DNA from: Endomicrobium sp.
GTDB taxonomy: Bacteria; Elusimicrobiota; Endomicrobiia; Endomicrobiales; Endomicrobiaceae
DNA: 62,318 nt
Assembly (NCBI GenBank): GCA_031290155.1
Contig: JAITOB010000005.1
Span: forward strand, 1-62,318
Direction: 5' to 3'
The first letter of the stretch is position 1. Each line of letters opens with the position of its first letter. Position numbers and translations under genes: made by a program. The notes below the pieces were generated by a model that had not been told where the DNA came from, searched no databases, and worked only from the letters and a program-made list of their open reading frames with translations. Positions 18,585-28,193 of this stretch are shown here, piece after piece.

Positions 18585-19877
18585 ATGGAAAAGGATAAGT
18601 CTATGGATGTATCGGTTTTATCAAAAAAGACAATGGCGGAACTTATAGAAATGGCTAAGAATCTTAAACTTGATTCTGTTGCCGGTTTAAGAAAACAAGA
18701 ACTGATAGCAAAAATTTTTGAAGCCCAGACAAAAGCAAATAAATTGGTTTATGATGAAGGGGTTTTAGAAATATTACCAGATGGCTTTGGTTTTTTACGG
18801 TCTCCGGATTATAATTATTTACCAGGCCCGGACGATATATATATATCTCCTTCACAGATAAAGAAGTTTGCTTTAAGAAAGGGCGATACAGTCGCCGGAT
18901 ATGTCCGGCCACCACAGGCGCAGCAAGAACGTTATTTTGCGCTTTTACAGGTTAAATCAATTAATGGACAAGAAAATCTTGAAAATATAAGAGATCGTGC
19001 GCTTTTTGATAATTTAACGCCTTTGTATCCTAATGAAAAAATAATTCTTGAAACAAAAAAAGAAGAAGTGTCCACAAGAATTATAGATATGCTTGTTCCA
19101 ATCGGTAAAGGGCAGAGAGTTTTAATTAACGCAGCTCCAAGAACTGGTAAAACTGTTCTTTTACAAAAAATAGCAAATGCGATAACGGAAAATAATCCTA
19201 ATATTGTGCTTATGGTTTTGTTAATAGATGAAAGGCCTGAAGAAGTTACAGATATGCAGCGTTCGGTGAAAGGAGAAGTAATATCTTCAACTTTTGATGA
19301 ACCGGCGGACAGACATATACAAGTTGCTGAAATGGTTATAGAAAAAGCCAAAAGAATGGTTGAAAATGGTAAAAATGTTGTTGTACTTTTAGATTCTATT
19401 ACGAGACTTGCAAGAGCATATAACACAACTATTCCGTCAAGCGGAAGAGTTCTATCCGGTGGGCTTGATTCAAATGCTCTACAGAGGCCTAAAAGATTTT
19501 TCGGAGCTGCTAGAAATATTGAAGAAGGAGGCAGCCTTACTATTATAGGCACCGCTCTTGTTGAAACAGGAAGCAGAATGGACGATGTTATATTTGAAGA
19601 GTTTAAAGGAACTGGAAATTGTGAAATTTACCTTGACAGGAAGCTAGCTGATAGAAGAGTGTTTCCTGCGATAGATCTTTTGCGTTCAGGAACAAGAAAG
19701 GAAGAGCTTCTTTTAAATGAAGACGAAAAAAACAAAATGTGGATAATAAGAAAATGGATGAATTCAATGAATTCCATAGAAGTTATGGAAGAATTAAGCA
19801 AGAGATTAATGCACTCGAAATCCAATAAAGATTTTTTAAAACAAATGGAACTATCTAGTATGGAAGGATTATTATAA
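18585..19877 (+). CDS. rho: Transcription termination factor Rho
   Basis: Hexameric RNA-dependent ATPase that ends transcription. 430 aa, normal length. N-terminal Rho_N helices (about 10-50), then the cold-shock-like RNA-binding domain with [20 protein letters not shown]. The ATPase domain has Walker A APRTGKT (about residue 185), Walker [17 protein letters not shown] and the Q/R-loop region. GGAGGG precedes the ATG. With Rho present and few hairpin-plus-U-run terminators visible in this window, Rho-dependent ending is probably common here. Confidence 0.96.
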   Translation: MEKDKSMDVSVLSKKTMAELIEMAKNLKLDSVAGLRKQELIAKIFEAQTKANKLVYDEGVLEILPDGFGFLRSPDYNYLPGPDDIYISPSQIKKFALRKGDTVAGYVRPPQAQQERYFALLQVKSINGQENLENIRDRALFDNLTPLYPNEKIILETKKEEVSTRIIDMLVPIGKGQRVLINAAPRTGKTVLLQKIANAITENNPNIVLMVLLIDERPEEVTDMQRSVKGEVISSTFDEPADRHIQVAEMVIEKAKRMVENGKNVVVLLDSITRLARAYNTTIPSSGRVLSGGLDSNALQRPKRFFGAARNIEEGGSLTIIGTALVETGSRMDDVIFEEFKGTGNCEIYLDRKLADRRVFPAIDLLRSGTRKEELLLNEDEKNKMWIIRKWMNSMNSIEVMEELSKRLMHSKSNKDFLKQMELSSMEGLL

Positions 19878-19880
19878 TGC

Positions 19881-19912
19881 CCGCTTCAGTCATTTGTACA
19901 ACTACTGAAGGG
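19881..19912 (+). terminator. Possible hairpin after rho
   Basis: CTTCAGT (19884-19890) pairs with ACTGAAG (19904-19910) across a 13-base loop, flanked by CC and GG that can extend the stem. It sits four bases after the rho stop. There is no U-run behind it, so it is only a weak terminator candidate. Confidence 0.3.
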
Positions 19913-20490
19913 TTAATATTAGTCCTGGAATGTTATTGTTAGACTAAGTTTTCATATTTTTGTTCTTAAGATTTTTAAAAAGCATAAAATACTATGTAAA
20001 TTTAAAATAAAATAAGAAATTTTTCAAAATTACAAAGAACACGAATATTTGAAAAAATTTAACTATAAATTAGAAAAATAGAAAATAAAACAATTATCTG
20101 ATTGTCCAAAAATAGCGTGTATAAGTGTATGCATATATATCCTATAATTTATGAATAACCAACTAGTGGTAAGAGATTATACTGTATTAAATCTAAAAAT
20201 GCTTTTACATATGAGTGGCGTGTTTATATTTAATCAATATAAAAAAATACAGATGCTTGCTCTTGACAGCCAATTTATTTTTTGCTACAAGTCAAGTAAT
20301 GGTAACAGTTGATTTTAATTGGTTATATTGTATCTCGATTCATTTCATTTTTTTGTTAAGTTAAAAAAATTATTTTTTAATAGTCTGGAAATATAAATTT
20401 CGGTTTTTGTTAGCATATAATTGATGTATAGATTGTAGTTTTAATGTTGTGTCACAATAGTTAAATTAGAAAATAAGGAGGAGTGCTTTT
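19913..20490. other. Intergenic region between rho and a small secreted-protein pseudogene
   Basis: About 580 bases with no gene. A TTGACA (20263-20268) lies 17 bases before TACAAG (20286-20291), a plausible sigma-70 promoter for the short gene that follows, although CTTGAC and GTCAAG there also form a 6-bp inverted repeat. TATAAT occurs at 20416-20421 without a matching -35. Otherwise AT-rich and featureless. Confidence 0.35.
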
Positions 20491-20638
20491 ATGAAAGACT
20501 TTAACTGTAGCATGTTTGTTATTATCAGTCATTGTGTTTAATGTCTATGCATGGCTTGATTTTGCGGACTTTTATTCGCTTCAAGCATTGATGGTCTTGG
20601 CTTCCTCAGCCTCGGATTCCGTTTTCATCGATTTCTAA
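20491..20638 (+). pseudogene. Remnant of a small exported protein (signal peptide, frameshifted)
   Basis: A strong AGGAGG (about 20475-20482) precedes ATG 20491, but that frame stops after 16 codons. Removing one T from the run at 20500-20502 gives MKDLTVACLLLSVIVFNVYA, a textbook Sec signal peptide with an AxA-like end, followed by about 28 residues starting WLDFADFY and a stop at 20636-20638. The reading is mine; the family is unknown. The good ribosome site and signal peptide argue that a real secreted or membrane protein was once made. The 48-residue length suggests later truncation or a genuinely tiny exported peptide. Confidence 0.5.
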
Positions 20639-20735
20639 TTGCTGTCTATAATAGCTCAGTAAGCACCAGTACCAATTCATTGTCAGCACACTGCTAATAC
20701 TCCTAGGTAAAGGACAATAATATAGATATATAAAA

Positions 20736-21035
20736 TTATAATAGTCCTGGAATTTCTATTTCGCCGGTGAGTTTTTTGGCTTCTTCAGCCATAACATTTT
20801 GGGCTTTTTGTCCTGCTTCTTCAAAAGCAGATAGTATGGTTTTTTCTATTTTATCTTTTTTTTCATGAAGCAAGCTTTCAGGAATATTTAAGCTTAGAAA
20901 TTCATTTTTAGCATTTACTTGTATTTTTATACCTTCGTATTCAACATCCATAATTTGAGATTTTAATTTCTTATCCATTTCGCTTAATTTACTTCTCATG
21001 GTCATTGCTTCTTTTACCATTTTAAATAATTCCAT
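20736..21035 (-). CDS. ybaB: YbaB/EbfC family nucleoid-associated protein
   Basis: Small dimeric DNA-binding protein of the YbaB/EbfC family, 99 aa. Visible hallmarks are the N-terminal helix MVKEAMTMRSKLSEMDKKL, the central strand EYEGIKIQVNAKNEF with the alternating hydrophobic pattern of the family, and the C-terminal EEAKKLTGEIEIPGL. The usual dnaX and recR neighbours are absent. Its ribosome site AGGGG lies inside the last codons of the upstream membrane-protein gene, so the two are coupled. Confidence 0.88.
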   Translation of the reverse strand: MELFKMVKEAMTMRSKLSEMDKKLKSQIMDVEYEGIKIQVNAKNEFLSLNIPESLLHEKKDKIEKTILSAFEEAGQKAQNVMAEEAKKLTGEIEIPGLL

Positions 21036-21038
21036 TTT

Positions 21039-21245
21039 TTATCCCCTGTTTATTTTTTTAAACTTTAATTTCTTATCTTTTATTATTAAAGTCCTTACAA
21101 ACACAGCAAGTACGGCCCATACGAACACCAATATCCAGCCTAAAACAATTAACTGCTTATAAAGAGCATATACTCCCGAAACTCCGGATACAGTGGATGT
21201 TAAAAAAATATATATGTATATGATTACTTTTTTATCTTGGGACAT
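21039..21245 (-). CDS. Small two-helix membrane protein, unknown function
   Basis: 68 aa: a short charged start (MSQDKK), two hydrophobic segments (about residues 8-26 and 30-49) and a basic tail (KDKKLKFKKINRG), so both ends are probably cytoplasmic. I do not recognise the family. AGGGA stands six bases before the ATG, and the gene ends three bases before ybaB, whose ribosome site it contains. That spacing supports a real gene. The link to ybaB may be operon convenience only. Confidence 0.6.
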   Translation of the reverse strand: MSQDKKVIIYIYIFLTSTVSGVSGVYALYKQLIVLGWILVFVWAVLAVFVRTLIIKDKKLKFKKINRG

Positions 21246-21465
21246 TATTCCCTGCTTTTATAATTTTTAAAATTATAATATAGGCTCTTATATCTAAAAT
21301 AAGGAAAACAGCAGACGTAATGAGTCCTGCAAAACAAATTTATAAATTTTGCAACAATACAGCCTGCAAAGACATCTAAATAAAAAAGAATGCAAAAAAA
21401 TTTTTAACTTGGTTTTTTTCATTTGGATTACAATACTCGCTTATTAATAAATCAAGACAATAATC

Positions 21466-22386
21466 TTATATTATATGTTCAAGTTTATTCCCTGTCTTTA
21501 CAATAAGCATTCCGTTTGCATCAATGCCTAGATTTTTACCGATTATTATACTGTGTCCGCTTTCAACAATTATAGTCTTATTTTTATGCGCAATTTTATT
21601 ATTATATTCTTCTAGAAATTGTTTAAAACCGTTTTTTTGAAAATCAAAATATAAATCTTCAAATTCTGTTAAAAATTCAGAAAGAAATTGTGATCTATCT
21701 ATTTCTATATTTAAAATTTTCCTCAAAGAAACTGCCGCATACTTTAAATATTTTGGAAAACTATTATTGATATTGACACCTATGCCTGCAACAATCCAGT
21801 TTATTATACCTTGTCCTGCAGACATTTCTATTATTATTCCCGCAATCTTTTTCCCGCATACAAGAATATCGTTAGGCCATTTTATTTCAGAATTAATTTT
21901 ATATTTTCTTTCAAGAACTCTACTTAACGCAATACTTAACAACAATGCCAGTTTCGAAGATTCATCAGGACGTATTGCAGGTTTTAAAAGCATAGAAAAC
22001 CATAAGCCTCCGTAATTTGAGTCCCATGCTCTTTTAACGCGTCCATAGCCTTTATTCTGTTTTTCTGCAACAACAATAAGTCCTTCTTCAAAATTTTTTT
22101 CTGCCAATTTTTTAACAGTAATTTGAGTTGAGTCTAATTCTTTATAATATTTAATAGTTTTACATATATTAAGATGCCTTTTTATATTTAATTCTATTTC
22201 GTATTTATTAAAAAGCTTATCGCTTTTTAATAAAGCGTAACCTTTAGAAGAAGATTTTATTGTATAGCCCATACTTTTTAATTTATTGATTTGTTTATGA
22301 ACGGCAACTCTTGATATACCAAGAAGTTTTCCTATTTCATTCCCTGAAATACATTCCATTAAAGAAAGAACTTCAAGAATATTCAT
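21466..22386 (-). CDS. birA: Biotin-protein ligase / biotin operon repressor
   Basis: Attaches biotin to carboxylase carrier domains and, in the long form, represses transcription. 306 aa with both parts: N-terminal winged helix (about 1-60, GNEIGKLLGISRVAVHKQIN), then the ligase domain with the biotinyl-AMP loop EKQNKGYGRVKRAW (GRGRxGR degenerated to GYGRVKR), the catalytic lysine motif KWPNDI and the C-terminal SH3-like domain. The start overlaps the nadC stop by four bases. No biotin synthesis genes are in the window. Confidence 0.93.
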   Translation of the reverse strand: MNILEVLSLMECISGNEIGKLLGISRVAVHKQINKLKSMGYTIKSSSKGYALLKSDKLFNKYEIELNIKRHLNICKTIKYYKELDSTQITVKKLAEKNFEEGLIVVAEKQNKGYGRVKRAWDSNYGGLWFSMLLKPAIRPDESSKLALLLSIALSRVLERKYKINSEIKWPNDILVCGKKIAGIIIEMSAGQGIINWIVAGIGVNINNSFPKYLKYAAVSLRKILNIEIDRSQFLSEFLTEFEDLYFDFQKNGFKQFLEEYNNKIAHKNKTIIVESGHSIIIGKNLGIDANGMLIVKTGNKLEHII

Positions 22387-23225
22387 TCTATTGTGATTTC
22401 AAGAGTGGTATCTAAAGCAGCAGAAGAGTGTGTGAGCATTCCTATGGAAATTCTATCTACATCAAGTTTTGCAAATGTCTTTACAGTTTTTAGATTTACT
22501 CCTCCTGAAATTTCTATCTCGGGTTTATATTCTTTTGCAGAATTTTTCCTTATAACGTTAATCAGTTTTTTTGTATTTTTAAAGGTTGTGTTATCAAGCA
22601 TTATCACATCGGCTTTTGCATCTAAAGCTTGTTTAATCTGCTCAATATTTTCGCATTCAACCTCAACGGGAATATTTTTATATTTTTTCCTAAATTTATT
22701 TATTTCTACAGTTAAATCTTTTGTGAATTTTAAATGATTGTCTTTTATAAGAGCCATATCAGCAAGACTCATCCTATGATTGGTTCCTCCTCCGCACTTT
22801 ACCGCATATTTTGCAAGTTCCCTGTATCCTGGAATAGTCTTTCTTGTGTCATATATTTTTATTTTGCTGTTATTGGTAGCTGTTACAAATTTATTTGTCA
22901 AAGTGGCAATTCCTGACATATGCTGCAAAAAATTAAGAGCGGTTCTTTCACCAGATAAAATCGCACAAGCAGGTCCGGTAATTTCTAAAATTTTATCCCC
23001 TTGACTAACTTTTGCGCAGTCTTTGGCTTTTAAAAATACTTTGCATCTTTTATCTATAGCTTTGAATACCCTAGCAAAGAACTCAACTCCGCAAACAATC
23101 CCGCTTTGATTTGCGATCAACACTGCTTTAGAGCATTTATCTTTTGGTATAAATTCTTTGGTAGTTACATCATTAAAAACATTATCTTCTTCTAGCGCAA
23201 TATTAAGTAGAATATCTGTATTCAT
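22383..23225 (-). CDS. nadC: Nicotinate-nucleotide pyrophosphorylase (quinolinate phosphoribosyltransferase)
   Basis: Converts quinolinate and PRPP to nicotinate mononucleotide in de novo NAD synthesis. 280 aa, normal. N-terminal NVFNDVTTKEF, then SGERTALNFLQHMSGIATLT, DTRKTIPGYRELAKYAVKCGGG with the substrate-binding Arg/Lys, NHRMSLADMALIKDNHL, and EISGGVNL near the C-terminus. First gene of the nadC-birA minus-strand pair, divergent from the OGG gene; the two starts are 90 bases apart. Confidence 0.95.
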   Translation of the reverse strand: MNTDILLNIALEEDNVFNDVTTKEFIPKDKCSKAVLIANQSGIVCGVEFFARVFKAIDKRCKVFLKAKDCAKVSQGDKILEITGPACAILSGERTALNFLQHMSGIATLTNKFVTATNNSKIKIYDTRKTIPGYRELAKYAVKCGGGTNHRMSLADMALIKDNHLKFTKDLTVEINKFRKKYKNIPVEVECENIEQIKQALDAKADVIMLDNTTFKNTKKLINVIRKNSAKEYKPEIEISGGVNLKTVKTFAKLDVDRISIGMLTHSSAALDTTLEITIE

Positions 23226-23303
23226 AACTATTTAATTCTATAAAATATTAAATCGAAATTCAATACTGTGTATTGGTTAAATATAAATGCGTTATTTTTA
23301 TTG

Positions 23304-23309
23304 TATAAT
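23304..23309 (+). promoter_or_regulatory. -10 box directly before the OGG gene
   Basis: A perfect TATAAT lies six bases before the most likely ATG (23316), so transcription would start at or near the AUG. No good -35 was found at 17 bases, and no Shine-Dalgarno sequence lies in the six intervening bases (ACGGAC). It resembles the arrangement at def. Confidence 0.35.
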
Positions 23310-23315
23310 ACGGAC

Positions 23316-24011
23316 ATGAAAAACAGTTTAATACCAATTAATTTTTTAAAGACGCAGACTGATAATTCCTGTACAATTGAGGGATTAAAAAATTTTTGGA
23401 AAACGGTCTTGCCGCTTATTTCACATAGGGAAAAACATTTTGAAAATGTATGGAAAAACGGTACAGAAGAGGAAATATTTGCAGAACTTGTATTTTGTCT
23501 TTTTACTCCGCAGAGCAAAGCTGTAATATGTTGGGCTGCAGTAAATGATCTCGCCGGTAAAAATATGATATTTGATTCAAAATATACAGATATAGCTAAA
23601 GTAATAAATAAAGTCAGGTTTAGAAATAATAAAGCAAAGTATGTTGTAGAAGCAAGGAAACTTTTTATTATTAACGACAATGTGAAGATAAAAGAAAAAC
23701 TTATCTCTTTTAAAAATATATATGATTTGAGAAATTGGCTCGTACAAAATATTAAGGGAATCGGATATAAAGAAGCGGGACATTTTTTAAGAAATATATC
23801 TATAGGCAAAGATCTTGCAATACTAGACAGGCATATATTAAAAAATCTTCAAGTTTACGGCGGAATAAATGAAACTCCTAAAATATTAAATATAAAAACA
23901 TATTTAGAAATTGAAAAACAAATGCAGAGTTTTGCAAAAAATATAGAAATTCCAATGGCTCATTTAGATATGCTACTTTGGTGTAAAAATACAGGCGGAA
24001 TTTTTAAATAA
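23316..24011 (+). CDS. 8-oxoguanine DNA glycosylase/AP lyase, archaeal-type (Ogg2)
   Basis: Removes oxidised guanine from DNA and nicks the abasic site. About 231 aa from ATG 23316; an in-frame start at 23268 would add 16 hydrophobic residues that do not look native. The helix-hairpin-helix is IKGIGYKEAGHFLRNI, with its catalytic lysine, followed by the catalytic Asp in LAILDRHILKNL. FCLFTPQSKA near residue 60 is typical of the Ogg2 group found in archaea and a few bacteria such as Thermotoga. It matters because the AP endonuclease gene xth is a pseudogene here; the enzyme's own lyase activity may substitute. Confidence 0.88.
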   Translation: MKNSLIPINFLKTQTDNSCTIEGLKNFWKTVLPLISHREKHFENVWKNGTEEEIFAELVFCLFTPQSKAVICWAAVNDLAGKNMIFDSKYTDIAKVINKVRFRNNKAKYVVEARKLFIINDNVKIKEKLISFKNIYDLRNWLVQNIKGIGYKEAGHFLRNISIGKDLAILDRHILKNLQVYGGINETPKILNIKTYLEIEKQMQSFAKNIEIPMAHLDMLLWCKNTGGIFK

Positions 24012-24825
24012 TAAATTCCTCTTTATTTAAAATCAACGTAATATCTTGGCGTTTAAATTATTATCTTACTAGTTTAGAAAGCCTTGAATCAGTTCCTTAA
24101 CTTCAAAATGGAACTTATGTTTCTATTTATTAAGCATATATATGATTTAGTTTGTAATACCGGAGTTATTATTTTATTGCAGAATAATAGTTAATGCTGG
24201 ATATGATTACTCGACAGTACGGGTATGTTGATATTTCTTTAAGCATCATTCAAGTTATTTAAATATACGTAGCGCATCTTTTAGACTTCTTAAAAGAAAC
24301 TTTAACTTATATTTTTGTTAAATGCAAAGAAAAGTTAAATACTAGTATTATAATTAATGGAATTATAAAGTACATTATTATATACATTTAAAAATTTATA
24401 AGTTCAAAAACAAGAAATAATACTATCCTTTTAACTCTGTGTGTTGTACGCTTATTGCTTATAAAACAAGAACAGCATACAACTTCAATATTTCAGTGGA
24501 AAACTAATAATATATTAATTACTCCTATAGCTCAAAAAATAAAGAAAAGTAATTACTCTGTAAAACTTTTTAATGAAAAGTTAAAAAATAATTTATAACA
24601 TAATACTGTTCCTTTCCTTTAATAATTTTTGATAATTATAGATAACTAAATAAAAAATTAGTTGAATATTTAGTTTTATAAAAGATCAAAAAGTCCGCGC
24701 CGTTTAAAGCTTTTTAAGTCTTTGAATGTTTGATAATTTAAGTAGTATTAAAATTTATTCCTTTTTTTACTGTATATTATAAAATTTGCCGATAACGCTA
24801 ATAAAATATTGATATAAAATAAATT
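24012..24825. other. Long intergenic region
   Basis: 814 AT-rich bases without a recognisable gene or clear gene remnant. No tRNA-like cloverleaf was noticed. A promoter-like TATTATAAAA stands at about 24775-24785, before the ABC gene. I see nothing else I can support. Confidence 0.5.
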
Positions 24826-25611
24826 ATGAACAAATTTATTGAATTAAAAAAAGTTTCTGTATTACGCGGCGACAAAAAGATTTTAGATAATATAAATCTT
24901 GATATAAGTTCAAATGAGAATGTTGCGATAATAGGCCCAAACGGTTCAGGAAAATCTACTTTTATAAAACTTATATCCGGTAGAATTTATCCGTCTTATA
25001 CAGGGGATGATACGGTTTGCAGACTCTTTGGGCGTACAAAATGGAATATACACGATATGCGCAGCACTCTTGGAATAGTAACAAACGAACTACAATATGA
25101 TTTTCATAATGAGATAACTGGTTTTGAAGCTGTTTTATCAGGTTTTTTCTCAAGTATCGGCATATCAAGCAATCACATTGTTGTAAAAGAAATGGTTGAA
25201 AAAGCTGAAGATATGATTAATTTTTTAGAAATATTTTCTCTAAAGGATAAAAAACTTGAAACTATGTCATCCGGCGAAGCAAGAAGATTTTTAATTGCTA
25301 GAGCGCTTGTGAATAATCCAAAAGTTTTGGTTTTAGATGAGCCTTCAAATAGTTTGGATATTGCTTCGTCCTTAAAACTCCATAATACAATGAAAAAAAT
25401 CTCCGCATTAGGAACAAAAATAATACTTGTAACACATTTGGTTTCTGATATTATTCCAGAAATGAACAGATTTATTTTTTTTAAAAATGGTAAAATATTT
25501 GCTGACGGACAGCGTGGAGAAATTTTTACCGGAGATGAACTTTCTTCTCTTTTTGGTATAAAAGTCAGGCTAGATGAAAATAACGGTTTGTACGGGATTG
25601 TGGCAGTATAA
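24826..25611 (+). CDS. ABC transporter ATP-binding protein
   Basis: ATP-hydrolysing subunit, 261 aa. Walker A IGPNGSGKST (about residue 37), a signature degraded to SSGEARR in place of LSGGQ, Walker B VLVLDEPSNSLD and the switch His in VTHL. The length and the GEARRFLIARAL motif recall ModF/YlmA-like single ATPases. No permease partner is adjacent; the next gene, 20 bases on, is the membrane protein MprF. The transported substrate or partner is unknown. No obvious ribosome site precedes the ATG. Confidence 0.85.
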   Translation: MNKFIELKKVSVLRGDKKILDNINLDISSNENVAIIGPNGSGKSTFIKLISGRIYPSYTGDDTVCRLFGRTKWNIHDMRSTLGIVTNELQYDFHNEITGFEAVLSGFFSSIGISSNHIVVKEMVEKAEDMINFLEIFSLKDKKLETMSSGEARRFLIARALVNNPKVLVLDEPSNSLDIASSLKLHNTMKKISALGTKIILVTHLVSDIIPEMNRFIFFKNGKIFADGQRGEIFTGDELSSLFGIKVRLDENNGLYGIVAV

Positions 25612-25631
25612 GTGGATAAAGGTTTAAAGCA

Positions 25632-28193
25632 ATGAAAAAATGGATAAAATTTGTTCTTGTCCCCTTGAGTTTTTTAGCTTTTCTGGGAGCGCTTGCCCTG
25701 CTTCATAATCAATTAAAAAATTTAAGTTATATTGATATTATAAATGCATTAAAAGCTATACCTGCGTTTAAAATTACAATAGCTTTATTTTTAGCTTTAT
25801 TATACTACTTGGTTTTAGGCGGGTATGATGTCATTGCATTTAAGTATATAGATGCAAAAGTTCAGTTAAAGCCTAAAGATATCCTATTTACATGTTTTAT
25901 AAGCAATATTTTAGGCAGCAATACCGGTTATTCAATGCTTTTTGGCGGGTCAATACGTTACAGACTTTATTCAATCTATAATGTTTCAATGGTTGACGTT
26001 ACCAAAGTTCTTCTTTTTTCTTCGGCGACAATATGGCTTGGTCTTTTAACAATAGGCGGATTTATTTTTACTTTTGTGCCTAGTTCTTTGGAAGGAATGG
26101 TTAATTTTAATTTTTCCACAAGAACATTAGGCATATTTTTCATTACCGTCGTCATTTTGTATATAATGCTGAGTATATTGCATTCAAAATCTATAAAAGT
26201 ATTTAAATGGACCATCAATTTTCCAGAGATTAGAATTGTTTCTTCTCAAATTATTCTTGCTACGTCAGACTGGCTTATAGCATCTCTTATTCTTTACATT
26301 CTTTTGCCCGGCGGAGAAATATCATATTTTGTTTTACTTAAGGTTTTTCTTGTGTCGCAATTTGTTGGTATTATAAGCCAAGTGCCCGGGGGTATGGGTT
26401 TTTTTGAAGCTTCTATTGCGCTGATGCTGCCAAATTCTGCAAGTAATCCGGGAGTTATTGGAGGTTTGCTTGCTTACAGGGCAATATTCTATTTTTTCCC
26501 GCTTTTGATAGCGCTTGTTCTTTTAGGTTCTTTTGAACTAATGATAATTACGAAGAAATTTAATAAGACGGCAAAAATTTTTGGAAAAACTATTTCTTCA
26601 GTTATGGTACAGGTTATTGCTTTATCGTCATTTTTTGCCGGTATGATTGCAATGTTTTCAACATCTACGCCTTTTGATGTTGCGCAGCTGAAATTTGTAA
26701 TAAACTTCCTTCCCGCTTGGTTTGCTGATTTGTCGCATTTTATGTTGAGCACTACGGCGTTAGGACTGCTTTTTATTTCAAGAGCCTTGCAGCTTAGAAT
26801 TAAAAATGCATGGAATATTGCTTGTTTTCTGATAAGTTTTGCTATTCTTCTTATACTTATAGTAGGCGAACCGCTTTTGGTGTTGCTATGTTTTATAGTG
26901 CTGTCGGCCGTACTTTTAATTTCGAAAAAGTATTTTTATAGAAGAATTTCAATATTAAATACGGCTTTCAGCACATGGTGGTTTAGTGCGATCGGCGGGG
27001 TTTTTGTTTTGTCAGTATGGATAGGTTTTTTTGTAAACAAGCAGAATATTTTTTCCTGGAAACATTTAGAAATATTTTTTTATAATATTTTAAGCACTAC
27101 GGACACTGCGAGATTTTTAAGGGCAAGTTTAGGGGTAGGAATTATAATCTTTATAGTTATTTTAGAACAAATATCAAAGAATTTTTTAAAAAAACACGTT
27201 TCATATACAAAACAAGATATAAACAATATAATTGATTTTTCAGATTATACTTATTCATTTAATGCTCTCGCTTTAGATAAAAGCTATATTCTCAACGATG
27301 AAAAAGATGCGTTTATTATATATTCAAAATCAAAAAATAGTTGGATTGCCTTGGGCGACCCTGTCGGAAAATATGAGCATAAAAATGAACTTTTATGGAA
27401 GTTTAAAGAAATTACGGACAGTGCTTCTGCAAAGCCAGCATTTGTTGGAATAGACCATAAATACGTTCAAATCTATGGCGATATAGGACTTGACATTTTT
27501 AATATAGGACAGGAAGCGAAAATACCTTTAAGAGTTTTTGATAAAAAAGATAAACATTTCAGCTATTTCTGTTATATTGAAAAAACAATTGAAGACGCAG
27601 GATTTAAATACAATGTAGTAGAAACTGGACAATTTGCGCAGTATAGAGATGTGTTTGCAAAAATAGATAAAGAATGGACGGAAAATACAAATTATCTTGA
27701 GAGAAACTTTATACCCGGTAAATACGACGAATCTTATATGAAAAATATGGATTTCGGAATAGTAGAAAAAGACGGGGGAGTTTGTGCTTTTTCTGTTATT
27801 TTAAAAACTAAAAATAAATATGAAATGTCTTCTGGAGTCGTAAGGTATATAAAATGCGAAAAGGACGTTTTTTCTTATATAATATTTAAAAATATTTTAT
27901 GGGCTAAGGAAAACGAATATAAATGGTTTGATTTGGGAATTGCTTATTTAGACAGTGGGGACGAAGTAATAAAGCATTTTGCAAAAATGTTTATGTTTGC
28001 CGAACATTTTAATTATAATCTTGTATCTTTGAGAAACTTTAAAAATAAGTTTTATCCAGTGTGGCATAATAAGTATATAGCTATCCACCCAGATAATCAT
28101 ATAATTACTTTTATTAAGAATTTTACTACGCTTCTTTCTCCCTTTAAAACTGCTGATAAAAAACGTTTTTTAAAAAGGTTCTTTAAGAGATGA
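25632..28193 (+). CDS. mprF: Lysylphosphatidylglycerol synthetase/flippase MprF
   Basis: Makes aminoacyl-phosphatidylglycerol (typically lysyl-PG) from aminoacyl-tRNA and moves it to the outer leaflet, lowering the negative surface charge. 853 aa, full length. Residues about 1-530 are a multi-helix membrane flippase domain including SQVPGGMGFFEASIALMLP; about 545-853 form the cytosolic GNAT-like synthetase domain with IALGDPVG, NTNYLERNF and WFDLGIAYLD. Lies between an ABC ATPase and tilS, whose ATG overlaps its stop. In Gram-positives this gives resistance to cationic peptides; here it may protect against host peptides (inference). Confidence 0.93.
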   Translation: MKKWIKFVLVPLSFLAFLGALALLHNQLKNLSYIDIINALKAIPAFKITIALFLALLYYLVLGGYDVIAFKYIDAKVQLKPKDILFTCFISNILGSNTGYSMLFGGSIRYRLYSIYNVSMVDVTKVLLFSSATIWLGLLTIGGFIFTFVPSSLEGMVNFNFSTRTLGIFFITVVILYIMLSILHSKSIKVFKWTINFPEIRIVSSQIILATSDWLIASLILYILLPGGEISYFVLLKVFLVSQFVGIISQVPGGMGFFEASIALMLPNSASNPGVIGGLLAYRAIFYFFPLLIALVLLGSFELMIITKKFNKTAKIFGKTISSVMVQVIALSSFFAGMIAMFSTSTPFDVAQLKFVINFLPAWFADLSHFMLSTTALGLLFISRALQLRIKNAWNIACFLISFAILLILIVGEPLLVLLCFIVLSAVLLISKKYFYRRISILNTAFSTWWFSAIGGVFVLSVWIGFFVNKQNIFSWKHLEIFFYNILSTTDTARFLRASLGVGIIIFIVILEQISKNFLKKHVSYTKQDINNIIDFSDYTYSFNALALDKSYILNDEKDAFIIYSKSKNSWIALGDPVGKYEHKNELLWKFKEITDSASAKPAFVGIDHKYVQIYGDIGLDIFNIGQEAKIPLRVFDKKDKHFSYFCYIEKTIEDAGFKYNVVETGQFAQYRDVFAKIDKEWTENTNYLERNFIPGKYDESYMKNMDFGIVEKDGGVCAFSVILKTKNKYEMSSGVVRYIKCEKDVFSYIIFKNILWAKENEYKWFDLGIAYLDSGDEVIKHFAKMFMFAEHFNYNLVSLRNFKNKFYPVWHNKYIAIHPDNHIITFIKNFTTLLSPFKTADKKRFLKRFFKR

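Noticed and set aside
18932-19552. 206-codon minus-strand frame opposite rho
   Set aside because: Lies entirely within a well-conserved rho gene; Ser/Leu-rich antisense frame with no motif. A codon-bias shadow.
20262-20296. CTTGAC/GTCAAG dyad as an operator
   Set aside because: Six-base arms 23 bases apart overlapping a possible promoter; too short and too widely spaced to separate from chance.
23228-23809. 193-codon minus-strand frame opposite the OGG gene
   Set aside because: Phe/Leu/Ser-rich shadow of a gene whose plus-strand product has clear catalytic motifs; it also runs into the nadC promoter region.
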